Source of the DNA: Roseiarcus sp963832305
GTDB taxonomy: Bacteria; Pseudomonadota; Alphaproteobacteria; Rhizobiales; Beijerinckiaceae
Direction of reading: 5' to 3'
DNA length: 64,000 nt
NCBI GenBank assembly: GCA_963832305.1
Contig: CAWHTU010000020.1
Location: forward strand, 61,342 to 125,341
Below the pieces are notes generated by a model, which was given only the letters and a program-made list of their open reading frames with translations, was not told the DNA's origin and made no database searches. The first letter of the stretch is position 1, and every line of letters begins with the position of its first letter. Shown in pieces: positions 19,631-28,861 of the stretch. The position numbers were made by a program, and so were the translations under genes.

Positions 19631-21373
19631 TCACGCGACGGCGTGCTTCTTCGGAGCGCCGTAGGTATCCGGGATCTTGTCGGCGAAAGCGGCGACCAGC
19701 TCGTCGTTCTCCGCCTCCTCGACCGACATCGGGCGCGTCGCGTCGTCGAGGTAGGTCTTGTTCGCCGGATCGGCCAGGACCCGTTTCTTGATGCTGTGAT
19801 AACGCCAGCCGACCGTCAGCCATTGGGCGACCACAGATACGAACTCGACCGCGCGAACCGGATAGAAGATGAGCGGGTTGACGATCGGCATTCCATGCCG
19901 GCGGTTCGTCCTGATCTTGCGCCGCACGATGCCGCACTGGAGCGGATGGACGCCCTCGATGCGCGCGGCGGAGGAGAAGGCCGTCATCACGTCGGCGATC
20001 TTGTTCATCCTGAGCCCGGTGGCGGCGGCGCGCTTCAGCACGGTCTCGACATGTTCGTCGGTGTAGTAGCGCTTCCAGGCGTCGCGATAGGTTTTGTTCC
20101 ACACCTCGTTCGACATCAGAGGATGGCCGGTGCAGACATGCTCGACGTCGTATTTGTTCATGTCCGGATCCATCGGAATCCCTTTGAGGTAAAGGATTTT
20201 GTGGTCCTCGGAGCCGGGCAGGGGGGTGAGACAGAAGAATTCGAGGATATCGAGCGGCAGCTCCTTCTTGATGATGTCGATGTCGCGCATGACCAATTCG
20301 GGCGTGTCGGTCGGAAAACCGATGATGAAGCCCGCCCAGGTCATCACCTTCTGCTTTCGCCAGGCCTGCAGCATGACCCGGTATTCCCAGATCTTGTTCT
20401 GCCGCTTCTTCGCCCCCTGGAGCGATTGCGGATTGATGCTCTCGAGCCCGATGAATACCTGGTTGCAACCGGCCCGCGCCGCCTTCTCGATGAAGCCAGG
20501 GATCCTGTGGCAGAGCGTATCGACCTGAAGGATGAGCTTGATCGGAATTCCCTTGGTCTCCCTGAGCTCGATCAGCCGATCGAGGATCGATTCCCAGTTG
20601 CGGTTGCGGGCGAAATTGTCGTCGGTGACGAAGTAGTGATTGATGCCCTGGGCATAATTGGCGCGCACGATCGCCTCGATGTCGTCGGCCGTGCGGTAAC
20701 GGGACTTGCGCCCTTGCACGTTGATGATCGTGCAGAACGAGCACTGGAACGGACAGCCGCGGCCGGCGTCGAAGCAGGCGTGATGGCCGACGATTCGCCC
20801 AATCACTTTCTTCGGCAGGACCGGGATTGCGGCTGCCTCCATGCTCGGCATGTCATGCAGGTAGTTGTAGACCGGCTTTGGCTGGCCGGCGTCGATGTCG
20901 CGGATGAGGTCGGCCATCCGATCTTCGCCCTCGCCGGCGAACAGGGTCACCCCGAGCGCCTGCGCCTCTAGCAAGTCCGGCGGCAGTTCTGGCAGCATGG
21001 AGATGCAGCCCGAGACGTGGAACCCGCCAATCACGACCGGAACGTCGAGCTTGCGGAAGCCGCGCGCGAGATCGAGCGCGCGCGGAAACTGGTTCGACTG
21101 GACCCCGATCAGCCCGACAAACCCGCCGCCGTCGGCCTTGATGCGCTTCGCCATCGCCTTGATGTCGATGATCTTGTTGCATTCGTCATAGGCCTCGAGC
21201 TCGATGTCGACGTCGGGGCCGAGCGCCTTCTCCTCGGCGCAAGCGGCCAAGAGCCCGTAGACGCTGGCGAGGCTGTTCGAAGGGATGGTGGAGAGCCACC
21301 ATTGGATCACGTAGCCGTCGTCGTCATAGTGCGACGGCTTGATGAGGATGATCCTGAACGTCCGCTGTCCCAT
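19631..21373 (-). CDS. B12-binding-domain radical SAM protein
   Basis: 580-aa enzyme with an N-terminal cobalamin-binding-like (Rossmann) region (about 1-190, with GLIGVQSNQFPRALDLARGF and PVVIGGFHVSG) and a radical SAM domain with the 4Fe-4S motif Cys-x3-Cys-x2-Cys in GCPFQCSFC (about 237). Later segments FVTDDNFARNRNWESIL, GLESINPQSLQGAKKRQN and GFIIGFPTDTPE are typical of the family. The C-terminal 110 residues resemble an amphipathic membrane-associated tail. The start at 21373 (MGQRTFRIILIKPSHYD) is chosen by similarity of that N-terminus to family members; the frame is open to 21508. The substrate is unknown, and neighbours do not indicate it. Confidence 0.88.
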   Translation of the reverse strand: MGQRTFRIILIKPSHYDDDGYVIQWWLSTIPSNSLASVYGLLAACAEEKALGPDVDIELEAYDECNKIIDIKAMAKRIKADGGGFVGLIGVQSNQFPRALDLARGFRKLDVPVVIGGFHVSGCISMLPELPPDLLEAQALGVTLFAGEGEDRMADLIRDIDAGQPKPVYNYLHDMPSMEAAAIPVLPKKVIGRIVGHHACFDAGRGCPFQCSFCTIINVQGRKSRYRTADDIEAIVRANYAQGINHYFVTDDNFARNRNWESILDRLIELRETKGIPIKLILQVDTLCHRIPGFIEKAARAGCNQVFIGLESINPQSLQGAKKRQNKIWEYRVMLQAWRKQKVMTWAGFIIGFPTDTPELVMRDIDIIKKELPLDILEFFCLTPLPGSEDHKILYLKGIPMDPDMNKYDVEHVCTGHPLMSNEVWNKTYRDAWKRYYTDEHVETVLKRAAATGLRMNKIADVMTAFSSAARIEGVHPLQCGIVRRKIRTNRRHGMPIVNPLIFYPVRAVEFVSVVAQWLTVGWRYHSIKKRVLADPANKTYLDDATRPMSVEEAENDELVAAFADKIPDTYGAPKKHAVA

Positions 21374-21565
21374 GGCCCGCCCTAATTCCAACGTGCGAAC
21401 AGCGCCGATCCGCTCGGCTCCGTCATCCGCATTCAAAAGCAATCCGAGGTCTGCCGCCGGCGCCTGAAGCCCGACCAGCATACTACCTGTTTTCGTCGGG
21501 CGGTCCAAGAAGCGATCCCAAACCGTGAACAGGCTTCGCGCGCGGCGCCGCCGCTAGGCTCCAAC

Positions 21566-22237
21566 TCATGTCCTCAATAGCGCCGCGCAGGCCTCGGCGA
21601 GCTCGTCGAAGTGCGAGATCACTCGGTCGGGGTTAAGTTCGGCGACCGGCGCGTCGGCGTAGCCGAAATCGACCGCGATCACCGGCACGCCGGCGGCGCG
21701 GGCGGTCTTGATGTCGGTTATCGAATCGCCGACCATGATCGCGTGATCGCTCGCGCCGCCGGACGCGGCGATCGTCCTCAGGAGCGGGGTCGCGTCCGGT
21801 TTGCCGACGCCGAACGTGTCCTGGCCGCAGATGAAGGCGAAGCGGTCGGCGACCCCGAGCTTTGCGATCAGGAGCCTGGCCAAGCTTTCGATCTTGTTGG
21901 TGCAGATCGCCTGCCGCCAGCCCGCGCGCGCAAACATTGCGAGCGCTTTGTCAACGCCGGGATAAAGCTGGGTGCGGTCGGCGATATGGACCTTGTAGTA
22001 CTCAAGATAGTCGGCGAACAGGGCCTCAAGAGTTTGCGGGTCGAGCGTTCTGCCTGAAGCGCCGAAGCCGCGCTGAATCAGCGCCCGCGCGCCGGCGCCA
22101 AGCAAGGAACCGGCGCTTTCGACCCGCATTGGCGCAAGGCCTTCTCTCCCTAGCAGGTAATTGAGGGTGGCTACTAAATCCTCGGCCGTGTCGGCGAGCG
22201 TGCCGTCGAGATCGTAGACGATGGTTGGCGCCGTCAT
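21566..22237 (-). CDS. gph: HAD-family phosphatase, phosphoglycolate phosphatase-like
   Basis: About 223-aa haloacid dehalogenase-type phosphatase. Motif I is YDLDGTLADTAEDL (nucleophile and acid/base Asp), motif II is AICTNK, and motif III/IV is GKPDATP...MVGDSITDIKTARAAG. The cap domain lies between residues 18 and 85. Gph removes 2-phosphoglycolate formed in DNA repair or photorespiration; closely related HADs act on other sugar phosphates, so specificity is by family resemblance. The ATG at 22237 follows the ymdB stop by 5 nt and is preferred to a TTG at 22246. Confidence 0.9.
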   Translation of the reverse strand: MTAPTIVYDLDGTLADTAEDLVATLNYLLGREGLAPMRVESAGSLLGAGARALIQRGFGASGRTLDPQTLEALFADYLEYYKVHIADRTQLYPGVDKALAMFARAGWRQAICTNKIESLARLLIAKLGVADRFAFICGQDTFGVGKPDATPLLRTIAASGGASDHAIMVGDSITDIKTARAAGVPVIAVDFGYADAPVAELNPDRVISHFDELAEACAALLRT

Positions 22238-22242
22238 TCCGA

Positions 22243-23064
22243 TCAATTCCAGAAATCGGGCGCGGCCGGGCTGAGAAGTCCGCCGATCCTGACCGGCGCG
22301 ATGGCTTTCGTCAGGCCGTCGGAGCCGATCTCGGCGGCGACCGCGCAGAGCGTCGCCGGCCCCTGCGCCGGCTCGAACCGGCCGGAGGGAATGCGAAGGG
22401 TGAAACGGCGCAGGGGCTCGTCCTTTTCCATGCCGATCACCGAATCATAGTCGCCGGTCATGCCGACGTCGGTGACGAAGCCGGTCCCCCCGGCCAGGAT
22501 TCGATGATCGGCGCTGGGCACATGGGTATGGGTGCCGACAATGAGGCTCGCCTTGCCGTCGGCGAAATGGCCAAGCGCCCATTTCTCGCTCGACGCTTCG
22601 GCGTGGATGTCGAGGATCGAGGCGTCGCACCCTTCGCCGAGCGGACAGACGCCGAGCTCGCGCTTGGCGACCGCGAATGGATCGTCGAGCGCGTCCATGA
22701 AGATGCGGCCGAGGACATTGACGACCAGGAGCCTCGCGCCCTTCGCGCTCTCGATCACCGAAGCGCCCCGGCCCGGCGTGCCGGACGGATAGTTGGCCGG
22801 CCGGACGAGCCGCGGCTGGCGCTCGATGAAGACGAGCGCCTCGCGCTGGTCGAAGGCGTGATTGCCGAGCGTTACGGCATCGACGCCGACGGCGCGGAAA
22901 TCCTCGAAGATGGCTTCGGTGAGGCCGAAGCCGCCGGCGGCGTTCTCGCCGTTGACGACGACGAAATCGAGTCCCCAGCGGGAGCGTAAAATCGGAACCT
23001 GCTCGAGGATGGCGGCGCGGCCGGACCGGCCGACGACGTCGCCGATGAAGAGCAGCCGGATCAT
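22243..23064 (-). CDS. TIGR00282/YmdB-family metallophosphoesterase
   Basis: 273-aa dinuclear-metal phosphodiesterase of the YmdB family (2',3'-cyclic-nucleotide phosphodiesterase in Bacillus). Metal ligands are visible in LLFIGDVVGRSG, VVNGENAAGGFG, TLGNHAFDQRE and VGTHTHVPSADH. Its start overlaps the 5-FCL stop by ATGA and its stop is followed closely by the HAD phosphatase, so the three genes form a tight operon. The association of YmdB-like genes with 5-FCL is common in Rhizobiales. Confidence 0.93.
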   Translation of the reverse strand: MIRLLFIGDVVGRSGRAAILEQVPILRSRWGLDFVVVNGENAAGGFGLTEAIFEDFRAVGVDAVTLGNHAFDQREALVFIERQPRLVRPANYPSGTPGRGASVIESAKGARLLVVNVLGRIFMDALDDPFAVAKRELGVCPLGEGCDASILDIHAEASSEKWALGHFADGKASLIVGTHTHVPSADHRILAGGTGFVTDVGMTGDYDSVIGMEKDEPLRRFTLRIPSGRFEPAQGPATLCAVAAEIGSDGLTKAIAPVRIGGLLSPAAPDFWN

Positions 23065-23648
23065 CGGGTGGGGAAGAGAATGGTTTCCTGATCGGTCACG
23101 ATGGCGTCCAGGCTCTGGTCATGGGCCTCATACGGCACCGCGGCGACTTCGCAAACCCCATAGGCGACGCCGACAGCATGAACGGGCTTGATCGTCCGCA
23201 GACGGGCGAGCGTGCGGTCGTAGTAGCCGGCGCCGTACCCGATACGGTGGCCGCGGCGGTCAAAACACGCGAGCGGCACGAACAGGAGGTCCGGATCGAC
23301 GGCCGGCGCGTCCTCAAGCGGCTCGCCAATCGACATCGCCCCCGAACGGGTCGGGTCCCCGGGCCGCCACAAGCGAAAAACGAGCGGCGACCCCCGGCCG
23401 ATGACGACCGGAAGCGCGGTCGCGAATCCTTGCCCCGTGAGCGCGCCCAAGAGCTCGAGCGTGTCCGGCTCCTCGCGGAGGGCGTGAAAGGCGGATACGA
23501 TGCGGGGCCGCCAGAGAAAAGCCAGGCGCACACCCTCGTCCGCGAGGCGGCGGCTGAAGGCGGCGCGGGCGCCGGTCGCCACCAATCTCCGCCGGGCGAG
23601 AGCCTCGCGGCGGAGCGCCGCCTTCGGATTGGCGTTGGTCGGGGGCAA
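23061..23648 (-). CDS. 5-formyltetrahydrofolate cyclo-ligase
   Basis: 195 aa. It converts 5-formyl-THF to 5,10-methenyl-THF using ATP. The N-terminal basic helix KAALRREALARRR is typical of the ygfA/fau family, and the C-terminal nucleotide-binding motif is seen in LACFDRRGHRIGYGAGYYDRTLA. The gene overlaps ymdB (ATGA) and follows the 6S RNA candidate, the gene order known from many alpha- and gammaproteobacteria. Confidence 0.94.
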   Translation of the reverse strand: MPPTNANPKAALRREALARRRLVATGARAAFSRRLADEGVRLAFLWRPRIVSAFHALREEPDTLELLGALTGQGFATALPVVIGRGSPLVFRLWRPGDPTRSGAMSIGEPLEDAPAVDPDLLFVPLACFDRRGHRIGYGAGYYDRTLARLRTIKPVHAVGVAYGVCEVAAVPYEAHDQSLDAIVTDQETILFPTR

Positions 23649-23694
23649 GGGCGAGCCAATCCGAAAGAAACAAGCGCGGAGCCGAGACGGCCGT

Positions 23695-23850
23695 TGGACG
23701 GTGATCCCGGGCGCCTACGTAAGTAGGTGGGAGCCATGTGCCGAAGCCCACGAGCCTCGACAGGGACAGCCCCCATGGGGATCGTACGGCCCCGAGGAAT
23801 GTTGTCCTGACGCGCCACCCAGCTCCGCGGCGCCTGATGTAAGCTCTCCC
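23695..23850 (-). ncRNA. ssrS: 6S RNA (ssrS) candidate
   Basis: In the 351-nt stretch upstream of 5-FCL the minus strand folds like 6S RNA. An apical arm starts with ATTCCTCGGGGCC and ends with CCCTGTCGAGG (CCTCG/CGAGG stem at 23793-23797 and 23755-23759) and encloses a CCCCAT/GGGG hairpin. It is followed by the 3' side of the central bubble and a small CCTAC-TTAC-GTAGG hairpin (23713-23726) next to CGCCCGGGATCACC. This arrangement and the location immediately upstream of 5-FCL match alphaproteobacterial 6S RNA, which binds the housekeeping RNA polymerase. The ends are estimated, not mapped. Confidence 0.7.
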
Positions 23851-23999
23851 TCCGCGATTGGCTAGTGCGGCGGGACGATCTGCGAGGGGACGGATCTCCG
23901 GGGCGCAACGATGGATGACGCCGTCGCCGCCGTTTACGGCTCCGCGCCACGTCAGAATCGGCTAAGAAGTGCGAGTATGGTGACAGTCCGGCGCAGCCA

Positions 24000-24662
24000 A
24001 TGAGCAATTCAGCGCAAGTCGTTCGGGTCTGGGACCTTCCCGTCCGCCTCTTTCACTGGCTCATTGTGGCGCTTGTCGCCGCGGCTTATGCGACCTGGCG
24101 GCTCAATTGGATGGTCTGGCACGGCTGGATTGGCGATCTCACGCTGGCCTTGATGCTGTTTCGGCTGCTTTGGGGTTTCCTTGGCAGTGAGACGGCGAGA
24201 TTTTCCCGGTTTGTCACCTCGCCGCGAATCGCCCTTCAGCACCTGAAATACATATTCCTTCGGGAGCCCGACCGGCAGGTGGGCCACAACCCCGCGGGCG
24301 GCTGGATGGTCCTGCTGCTGCTCGCGCTGCTGCTGGCCGAGACGCTGACCGGAATTTACGTCGCCAACGACATCGCCGACGTCGGCCCGCTGACCGGGAT
24401 TGTGCCCGCTGCGGCCGCAGACGCCATCGACGCCTCGCACGCAATCATCTGGAATGTGCTGCTCGCGGCGATCGCCCTCCATGTGCTGGCGATCGCCGGT
24501 TATGCCGCGGTCAAGGGACAGGACCTGGTGCGGCCGCTGATCACCGGGATGAAGTCGCTGCCGGAACCGGTGGCCGAGCCGCGCATGGCGACCGCCGCGC
24601 GCGCGGCGGTCCTCTTTGCCGTCAGCGCCGCGGCTGCAATCATTATCGCATGGGTTATGTAG
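24000..24662 (+). CDS. Cytochrome b561-domain membrane protein
   Basis: 220-aa di-haem cytochrome b of the prokaryotic b561/Ni-Fe hydrogenase type. Four main helices are seen (about 16-36, 44-62, 100-122, 145-167) plus a C-terminal helix at 196-219. Candidate haem ligands are His in RLFHWLIV, WHGWIGD, SHAIIWN and LHVLAIAGY. Such proteins pass electrons between a periplasmic cytochrome c and the quinone pool. It starts with MSNSAQVVRVWDLPVRLFHW, a typical family N-terminus, and the convergent CHRD gene ends 6 nt after its stop. Confidence 0.9.
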   Translation: MSNSAQVVRVWDLPVRLFHWLIVALVAAAYATWRLNWMVWHGWIGDLTLALMLFRLLWGFLGSETARFSRFVTSPRIALQHLKYIFLREPDRQVGHNPAGGWMVLLLLALLLAETLTGIYVANDIADVGPLTGIVPAAAADAIDASHAIIWNVLLAAIALHVLAIAGYAAVKGQDLVRPLITGMKSLPEPVAEPRMATAARAAVLFAVSAAAAIIIAWVM

Positions 24663-24668
24663 TTCCCG

Positions 24669-25124
24669 TCAGCCCTTCGGAGGAACCACCTGACCGCGAA
24701 TCTCGCCTGCCGGATGGGCCTGGGTGTGAAGGTTTACATACCACTCGCCGTCGGAGAATTGCTTCGCCTGTTCAGGCGTGAGCGTCGCGCTTCCCGTCAT
24801 CGGGTTTGCCGGCGGGCTGCCCTGCTTGCTGAGCCAGATGACCGGCGGCGCATTTTGCCCTGCTTTCGCCGGGCCGTGGAAATGGGCCATCGTGGCGGGA
24901 CTCGATAGTCCGCTATAGGTGATATTCCAGGTCACCACCCGGGTCGCCGGGTCGTATGTCAGCTCAGCTGTTCCCTTGCCGCTCGAATCGACCGGAGGGG
25001 TGCTTTGGGCCCCGGTCAGTTCAACCTTGAATGACGCCGGATCCGCCCGCGCTATCCCCGCGCCAGCGACGCTGAGCATGACTGCAAAGGGAACCAGGGC
25101 TCGTTGAAAGGCTGTGGCGTTCAT
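24669..25124 (-). CDS. Exported CHRD-domain protein
   Basis: 151 aa with a signal peptide (MNATAFQRALVPFAVMLSVAGAGIARA) and one CHRD domain: FKVELTGAQSTPPVDSSGKG, MAHFHGPAKAGQNAPPV, and GEWYVNLHTQAHPAGEIRGQV at the C-terminus. CHRD domains occur in secreted bacterial proteins of unknown function; the conserved His may bind metal. The start at 25124 has a perfect GGAGG 5 nt upstream. The gap 25125-25391 to the divergent kinase holds no gene that I can support. Confidence 0.9.
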   Translation of the reverse strand: MNATAFQRALVPFAVMLSVAGAGIARADPASFKVELTGAQSTPPVDSSGKGTAELTYDPATRVVTWNITYSGLSSPATMAHFHGPAKAGQNAPPVIWLSKQGSPPANPMTGSATLTPEQAKQFSDGEWYVNLHTQAHPAGEIRGQVVPPKG

Positions 25125-25391
25125 CTTTTCCTCCGTTGGGCGCAAAGTGAACCAGTTTACGCAATCTGAGGCCGCCCTGGGCCATGATGGCACGATTTGC
25201 CCGCCGATGGACAACCTTTTACCGCGGCGCCGAGTATGTGATGATGCGCGCGGCCCGGACACGACGATGATCAGAATTCACCGCTTGGCCGAAACTCTGC
25301 CGCGACTTCCGGGTTGGGGAGCTTTCTCGGCGGGCTGGGCGGGGGCGCGCAGCCAAGCCGGGACGGTCAAGGCGGCGGGAGACCAAGGCTG

Positions 25392-27078
25392 ATGCCCAGT
25401 TTGTCGATTCGGGCGCGCCTGATCTTCCTGTCCGTCCTCTTGCTCGCGATCCTCGCTCTTTCCTCCGCGCTCCTGATCCGCGAGCTTGCCCGCGTCTCGC
25501 AGAGTCTTGCTGAGGAGGCGACCCTCGTCTCGGTTGTCAAGAACGCCAATTCGGCCAGCAAGCACTTTGGCGATTTGAAGTATTGGGTCATGGACGCGGC
25601 GGTCACTCAGCTCGCCCGTTCGCAGCAGGCCGCGGATACCGCGAAGGCGGCCCTCGATTCCGATCTGACAGCGATTTCGACAGTCGATCCTGCGTTTGTC
25701 GCCGCCATCGGACGTGAAGTCGGCGCGATGAACGATCTCGCACGGCAGGCCGGCGTCGCCTATTCAAGCGACGACAGCGCCTCGGGCAACGCCCTGCTGG
25801 AACAGGCCAAGAGCCACGTTCTTACCATCGACGGCGAGATCGACAGGGTCGTGGACCGAGTTCGAGCAGCAGGCCGTGGCCAGGCGCGACGCGTCGATGC
25901 GCGGGGCGGAACTCGCCGTCAAGCTCGCGATCGCAGGCGGAGTCGGAGCTCTTGTGCTCGCTTTGGGCTTCACTGCATTCACCGTGCGCTCGATCACCGT
26001 CCCCTTGAAACGACTCGAGCGGAGCATGGCGTCGATCACCCAGGGCGATCTCGACGCCTCGATGCCGCGCAGCGGCGCCCATGAGATCGGGGCAATGATC
26101 ACGACGCTCGGGATGCTCCGCGACAGCCTGATCGAACGGGCTCGACTCGAGCGCGAACGCGAGCGAGCCCAGGCGGAGATCCGGGCTGCGCGCGACGCCG
26201 CCGAAGCGGCGCTGCACGAGCTGAAGTCGGCCCAGGCGAATCTCATTCAGGCCGAAAAGATGGCTTCGCTCGGCCAGTTGACCGCCGGGATCGCCCACGA
26301 GATCAAGAACCCGCTCAACTTCGTCAATAATTTTGCGAGCCTTTCGGTCGGACTGCTTGATGAGTTGAAGGCGGTCGCTGCTCCCGCCTTGGCGTCGCTC
26401 GACCAGCATCAACGCGGCCAGCTCGACGAGGTCACCGAATTGCTGACCGGCAATCTCGAGCGGATCGTCGAACACGGCAGGCGCGCCGACAATATCGTCA
26501 AGAGCATGCTGGCGCATTCGCGCGGCGGCGGCGGAGATCGGCAAAGCGCCGATCTCAACGCACTGGTGGAGGAATCGCTCAATCTCGCCTATCACGGCGC
26601 CCGTGCCCAGGATCAGAACTTCAACATCGCTCTGGATCGGCAGTACACCCCCGACATTCCGCCGGTCGAACTCGTCCCGCAGGACGTCACGCGTGTGTTT
26701 CTGAACCTCTTCGGCAACGGATTTTACGCGGCGAGCGAACGTCAGCGGTTGATAAACGATGGGACGTTCACGCCCGCGCTCACAGTGACCACGCGCGATC
26801 TCGGGAAGGCCGTCGAGGTGCGGGTGCGCGACAACGGCGCCGGCATTCCCGACGAGATCAAGGACAAGCTTTTCCAGCCTTTCTTCACAACGAAGCCGAC
26901 CGGCGTCGGCACCGGGCTCGGGCTCTCCATCAGCTACGAGATCGTCACCAAGCAACACGGCGGAACGATCAAGGTCGACAGCGAAGTTGGAAGATTCACC
27001 GAATTCATCGTAACGCTGCCACATCGCTTTTCGTCTGGCGGGGTGGCGGAGACCTCCAAGGCGGGCAGGCAGTCATGA
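25392..27078 (+). pseudogene. Membrane sensor histidine kinase (frameshifted in the sensor region)
   Basis: Two frames form one kinase of about 561 aa (1687 nt, 3x562+1). The first frame (ATG 25392, MPSLSIRARLIFLSVLLLAILALSS) gives a transmembrane helix and a periplasmic helical region up to IDGEIDRVV. After removing one base at 25851-25856 the sequence continues TEFEQQAVARRDASMRG, followed by the second transmembrane helix, a HAMP domain, and a coiled coil. Then come HisKA (His in IAHEIKNPLN), and HATPase boxes (NLFGNGFYA, VRDNGAGIP, GVGTGLGLSIS). The downstream part might start internally near 25876. The response regulator follows with ATGA overlap. The signal sensed is unknown. Confidence 0.85.
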
Positions 27079-27464
27079 CCGTAAGCATCCTGATCGTCGA
27101 CGACGAGCCCGACGTCGCTACCCTGTTTCGCCAGCAATTTCGACGCGAGGCGCGGGAGGGCGCCTATGTCCTGCACTTTGCGCTCTCCGCCCCTGAGGCG
27201 CTCGAACGCCTCGCCGGCGAGATCGAGCCACAATTGATCGTTATTCTTTCGGACATCAACATGCCGGGAATGGACGGACTGTCGCTCCTGCGCGAGATCA
27301 AGAAGCGTCGTCCCGACCTGCCGGTGATGATGCTGACCGCCTATGCCGACGAGGAACGGCGCCGCCGCGCCGCCGAGTATGGAGCAGCTGAGTTCGTCAC
27401 CAAGCCGGTCGACTTCGAATTCCTGAAGGGGCGGCTGCGGCAACTGCACGCGCCACTGACCTGA
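27075..27464 (+). CDS. Single-domain response regulator
   Basis: 129-aa receiver domain with no output domain. The acidic pocket is seen in LIVDDEPD, the phospho-acceptor Asp in VILSDINMPGMDG, the switch Thr in MMLTAYAD and the Lys in FVTKPVDFEFL. It overlaps the kinase stop by ATGA, so the two are translated together and very probably form a phosphorelay pair. With no output domain it must pass the signal by protein contact. Confidence 0.94.
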   Translation: MTVSILIVDDEPDVATLFRQQFRREAREGAYVLHFALSAPEALERLAGEIEPQLIVILSDINMPGMDGLSLLREIKKRRPDLPVMMLTAYADEERRRRAAEYGAAEFVTKPVDFEFLKGRLRQLHAPLT

Positions 27465-27553
27465 AGGGCGGCTCGATCCCTCGCCAGCAAGCGCTTTTTC
27501 CGTTGCCTTTCGGCGCCTATGTTGAGGCCGTCTCGCACGAGCATAACCCCACA

Positions 27554-28852
27554 ATGACAGAGCTTGCTCCATCCGCGGCCGAGCCGGTCCCGCCCGGATA
27601 TTCGAACCTCATCAAGACCCAGGCGCAGCAGCGGGCCGAGCTGCGCCGCATGCGCACGATCGCCACGATGCTGCTCGTGCTCATGGCGGCGATCTATCTC
27701 CTGATGCGGCGCGCGCCGCCTTCCTGGGCCTGGGCGCCCTATCTCAGCGCATTCGCGGAAGCCGGCATGGTGGGAGCTTGCGCCGATTGGTTCGCAGTCG
27801 TCGCGCTCTTTCGCCATCCGCTCGGACTGCCAATTCCCCACACGGCAGTTGTGCCTGAAAACAAGCGGCGGATCGGGCCGGCGCTCGGCCGCTTCATCAC
27901 CAACAATTTCCTAAGCCCTCGCGTCGCCGTCGCCCGCCTCTCCTCAGTCGACTTCGCCGGTCTCGCGGCGCGATGGCTCGAGGACGAGCGCAACGCGCGG
28001 GCGGTCGCGGCCGGCGCCGCGCGCGCGGTTCCCTACGCGCTCGACCTGGTGCCGAATGCGGCGATCGAGGAGTGGGTCGCTCTTGCCGCGCGGCGCGGGA
28101 TCGAGGCGGTCCCCTTCGCCCCGCTCGCCTCGCGGGGTTTATCGGTCCTGTGGGCTCAGGGAGCGGGCCAGACGCTGCTCGACCAGGGCCTCGATTTCGT
28201 CGAGGCGACGCTCGAGCGCAACAAAGCGACGATCGTGAGGCAAGTGTCGCAAAGATCCTCGGTTTTCATTCCCCGATGGGTCGACGACATGATCGCCGCC
28301 AAGGTCATCAACGGCGTCGCGGGCACGCTGGAAGAAATGCGCGACCCCGACCATCCGTGGCGAGACGAGGCTAACGCGCTGGTCGAAAAATGGATCGACG
28401 CCCTCGCCAACGACCCAGAGATGCTGGCAAGAGGCGAGGCGTTGAAGCAGGACGTCCTCGCCAACCCTGTGTTCGCCGATCAGGCTCGAGCGCTCTGGGA
28501 CGAGCTCGAAGCAGGCTTGAGAGAAGATCTGCCTCGCCACGCCGAGGCGATCGTCGCCTGGCTCGCGGCCTCGGCAGGCGCACTCGGCGGGTGGCTCGAC
28601 GACGACAAAGCGCGCCGGGAGAGGATAAACCGGCGGCTTAGACTGCTCGCGCTGCGCGCTGTCCTGCCCCGCCGGGCCGAGATCGGCGCCTATATCGCCG
28701 CCGTGGTCGACAACTGGGATACCGCCACGCTGGTCGAGCGCCTCGAGCTGCAGGTCGGCAAGGACCTGCAATATATCCGCATCAACGGCACGCTGGTCGG
28801 CGGACTGGTCGGGCTCGTCATCTTCAGCCTGTCGCGGGCGTTCGGCGGGTGA
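27554..28852 (+). CDS. DUF445 family membrane protein
   Basis: 432-aa protein of the DUF445 family (YjiN-like), function unknown. Two N-terminal hydrophobic segments (about 35-52 and 60-85, with EAGMVGACADWFAVVALFRHPLGLPIPHTAVVPENK as the family signature) precede a long helical cytoplasmic or periplasmic region, and a final hydrophobic helix (GTLVGGLVGLVIFSLS) ends the protein. The start is the ATG at 27554 (MTELAPSAAEP); the frame is open 51 nt upstream. It has no evident functional link to its neighbours. Confidence 0.9.
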   Translation: MTELAPSAAEPVPPGYSNLIKTQAQQRAELRRMRTIATMLLVLMAAIYLLMRRAPPSWAWAPYLSAFAEAGMVGACADWFAVVALFRHPLGLPIPHTAVVPENKRRIGPALGRFITNNFLSPRVAVARLSSVDFAGLAARWLEDERNARAVAAGAARAVPYALDLVPNAAIEEWVALAARRGIEAVPFAPLASRGLSVLWAQGAGQTLLDQGLDFVEATLERNKATIVRQVSQRSSVFIPRWVDDMIAAKVINGVAGTLEEMRDPDHPWRDEANALVEKWIDALANDPEMLARGEALKQDVLANPVFADQARALWDELEAGLREDLPRHAEAIVAWLAASAGALGGWLDDDKARRERINRRLRLLALRAVLPRRAEIGAYIAAVVDNWDTATLVERLELQVGKDLQYIRINGTLVGGLVGLVIFSLSRAFGG

Positions 28853-28861
28853 AGGCGCCGC

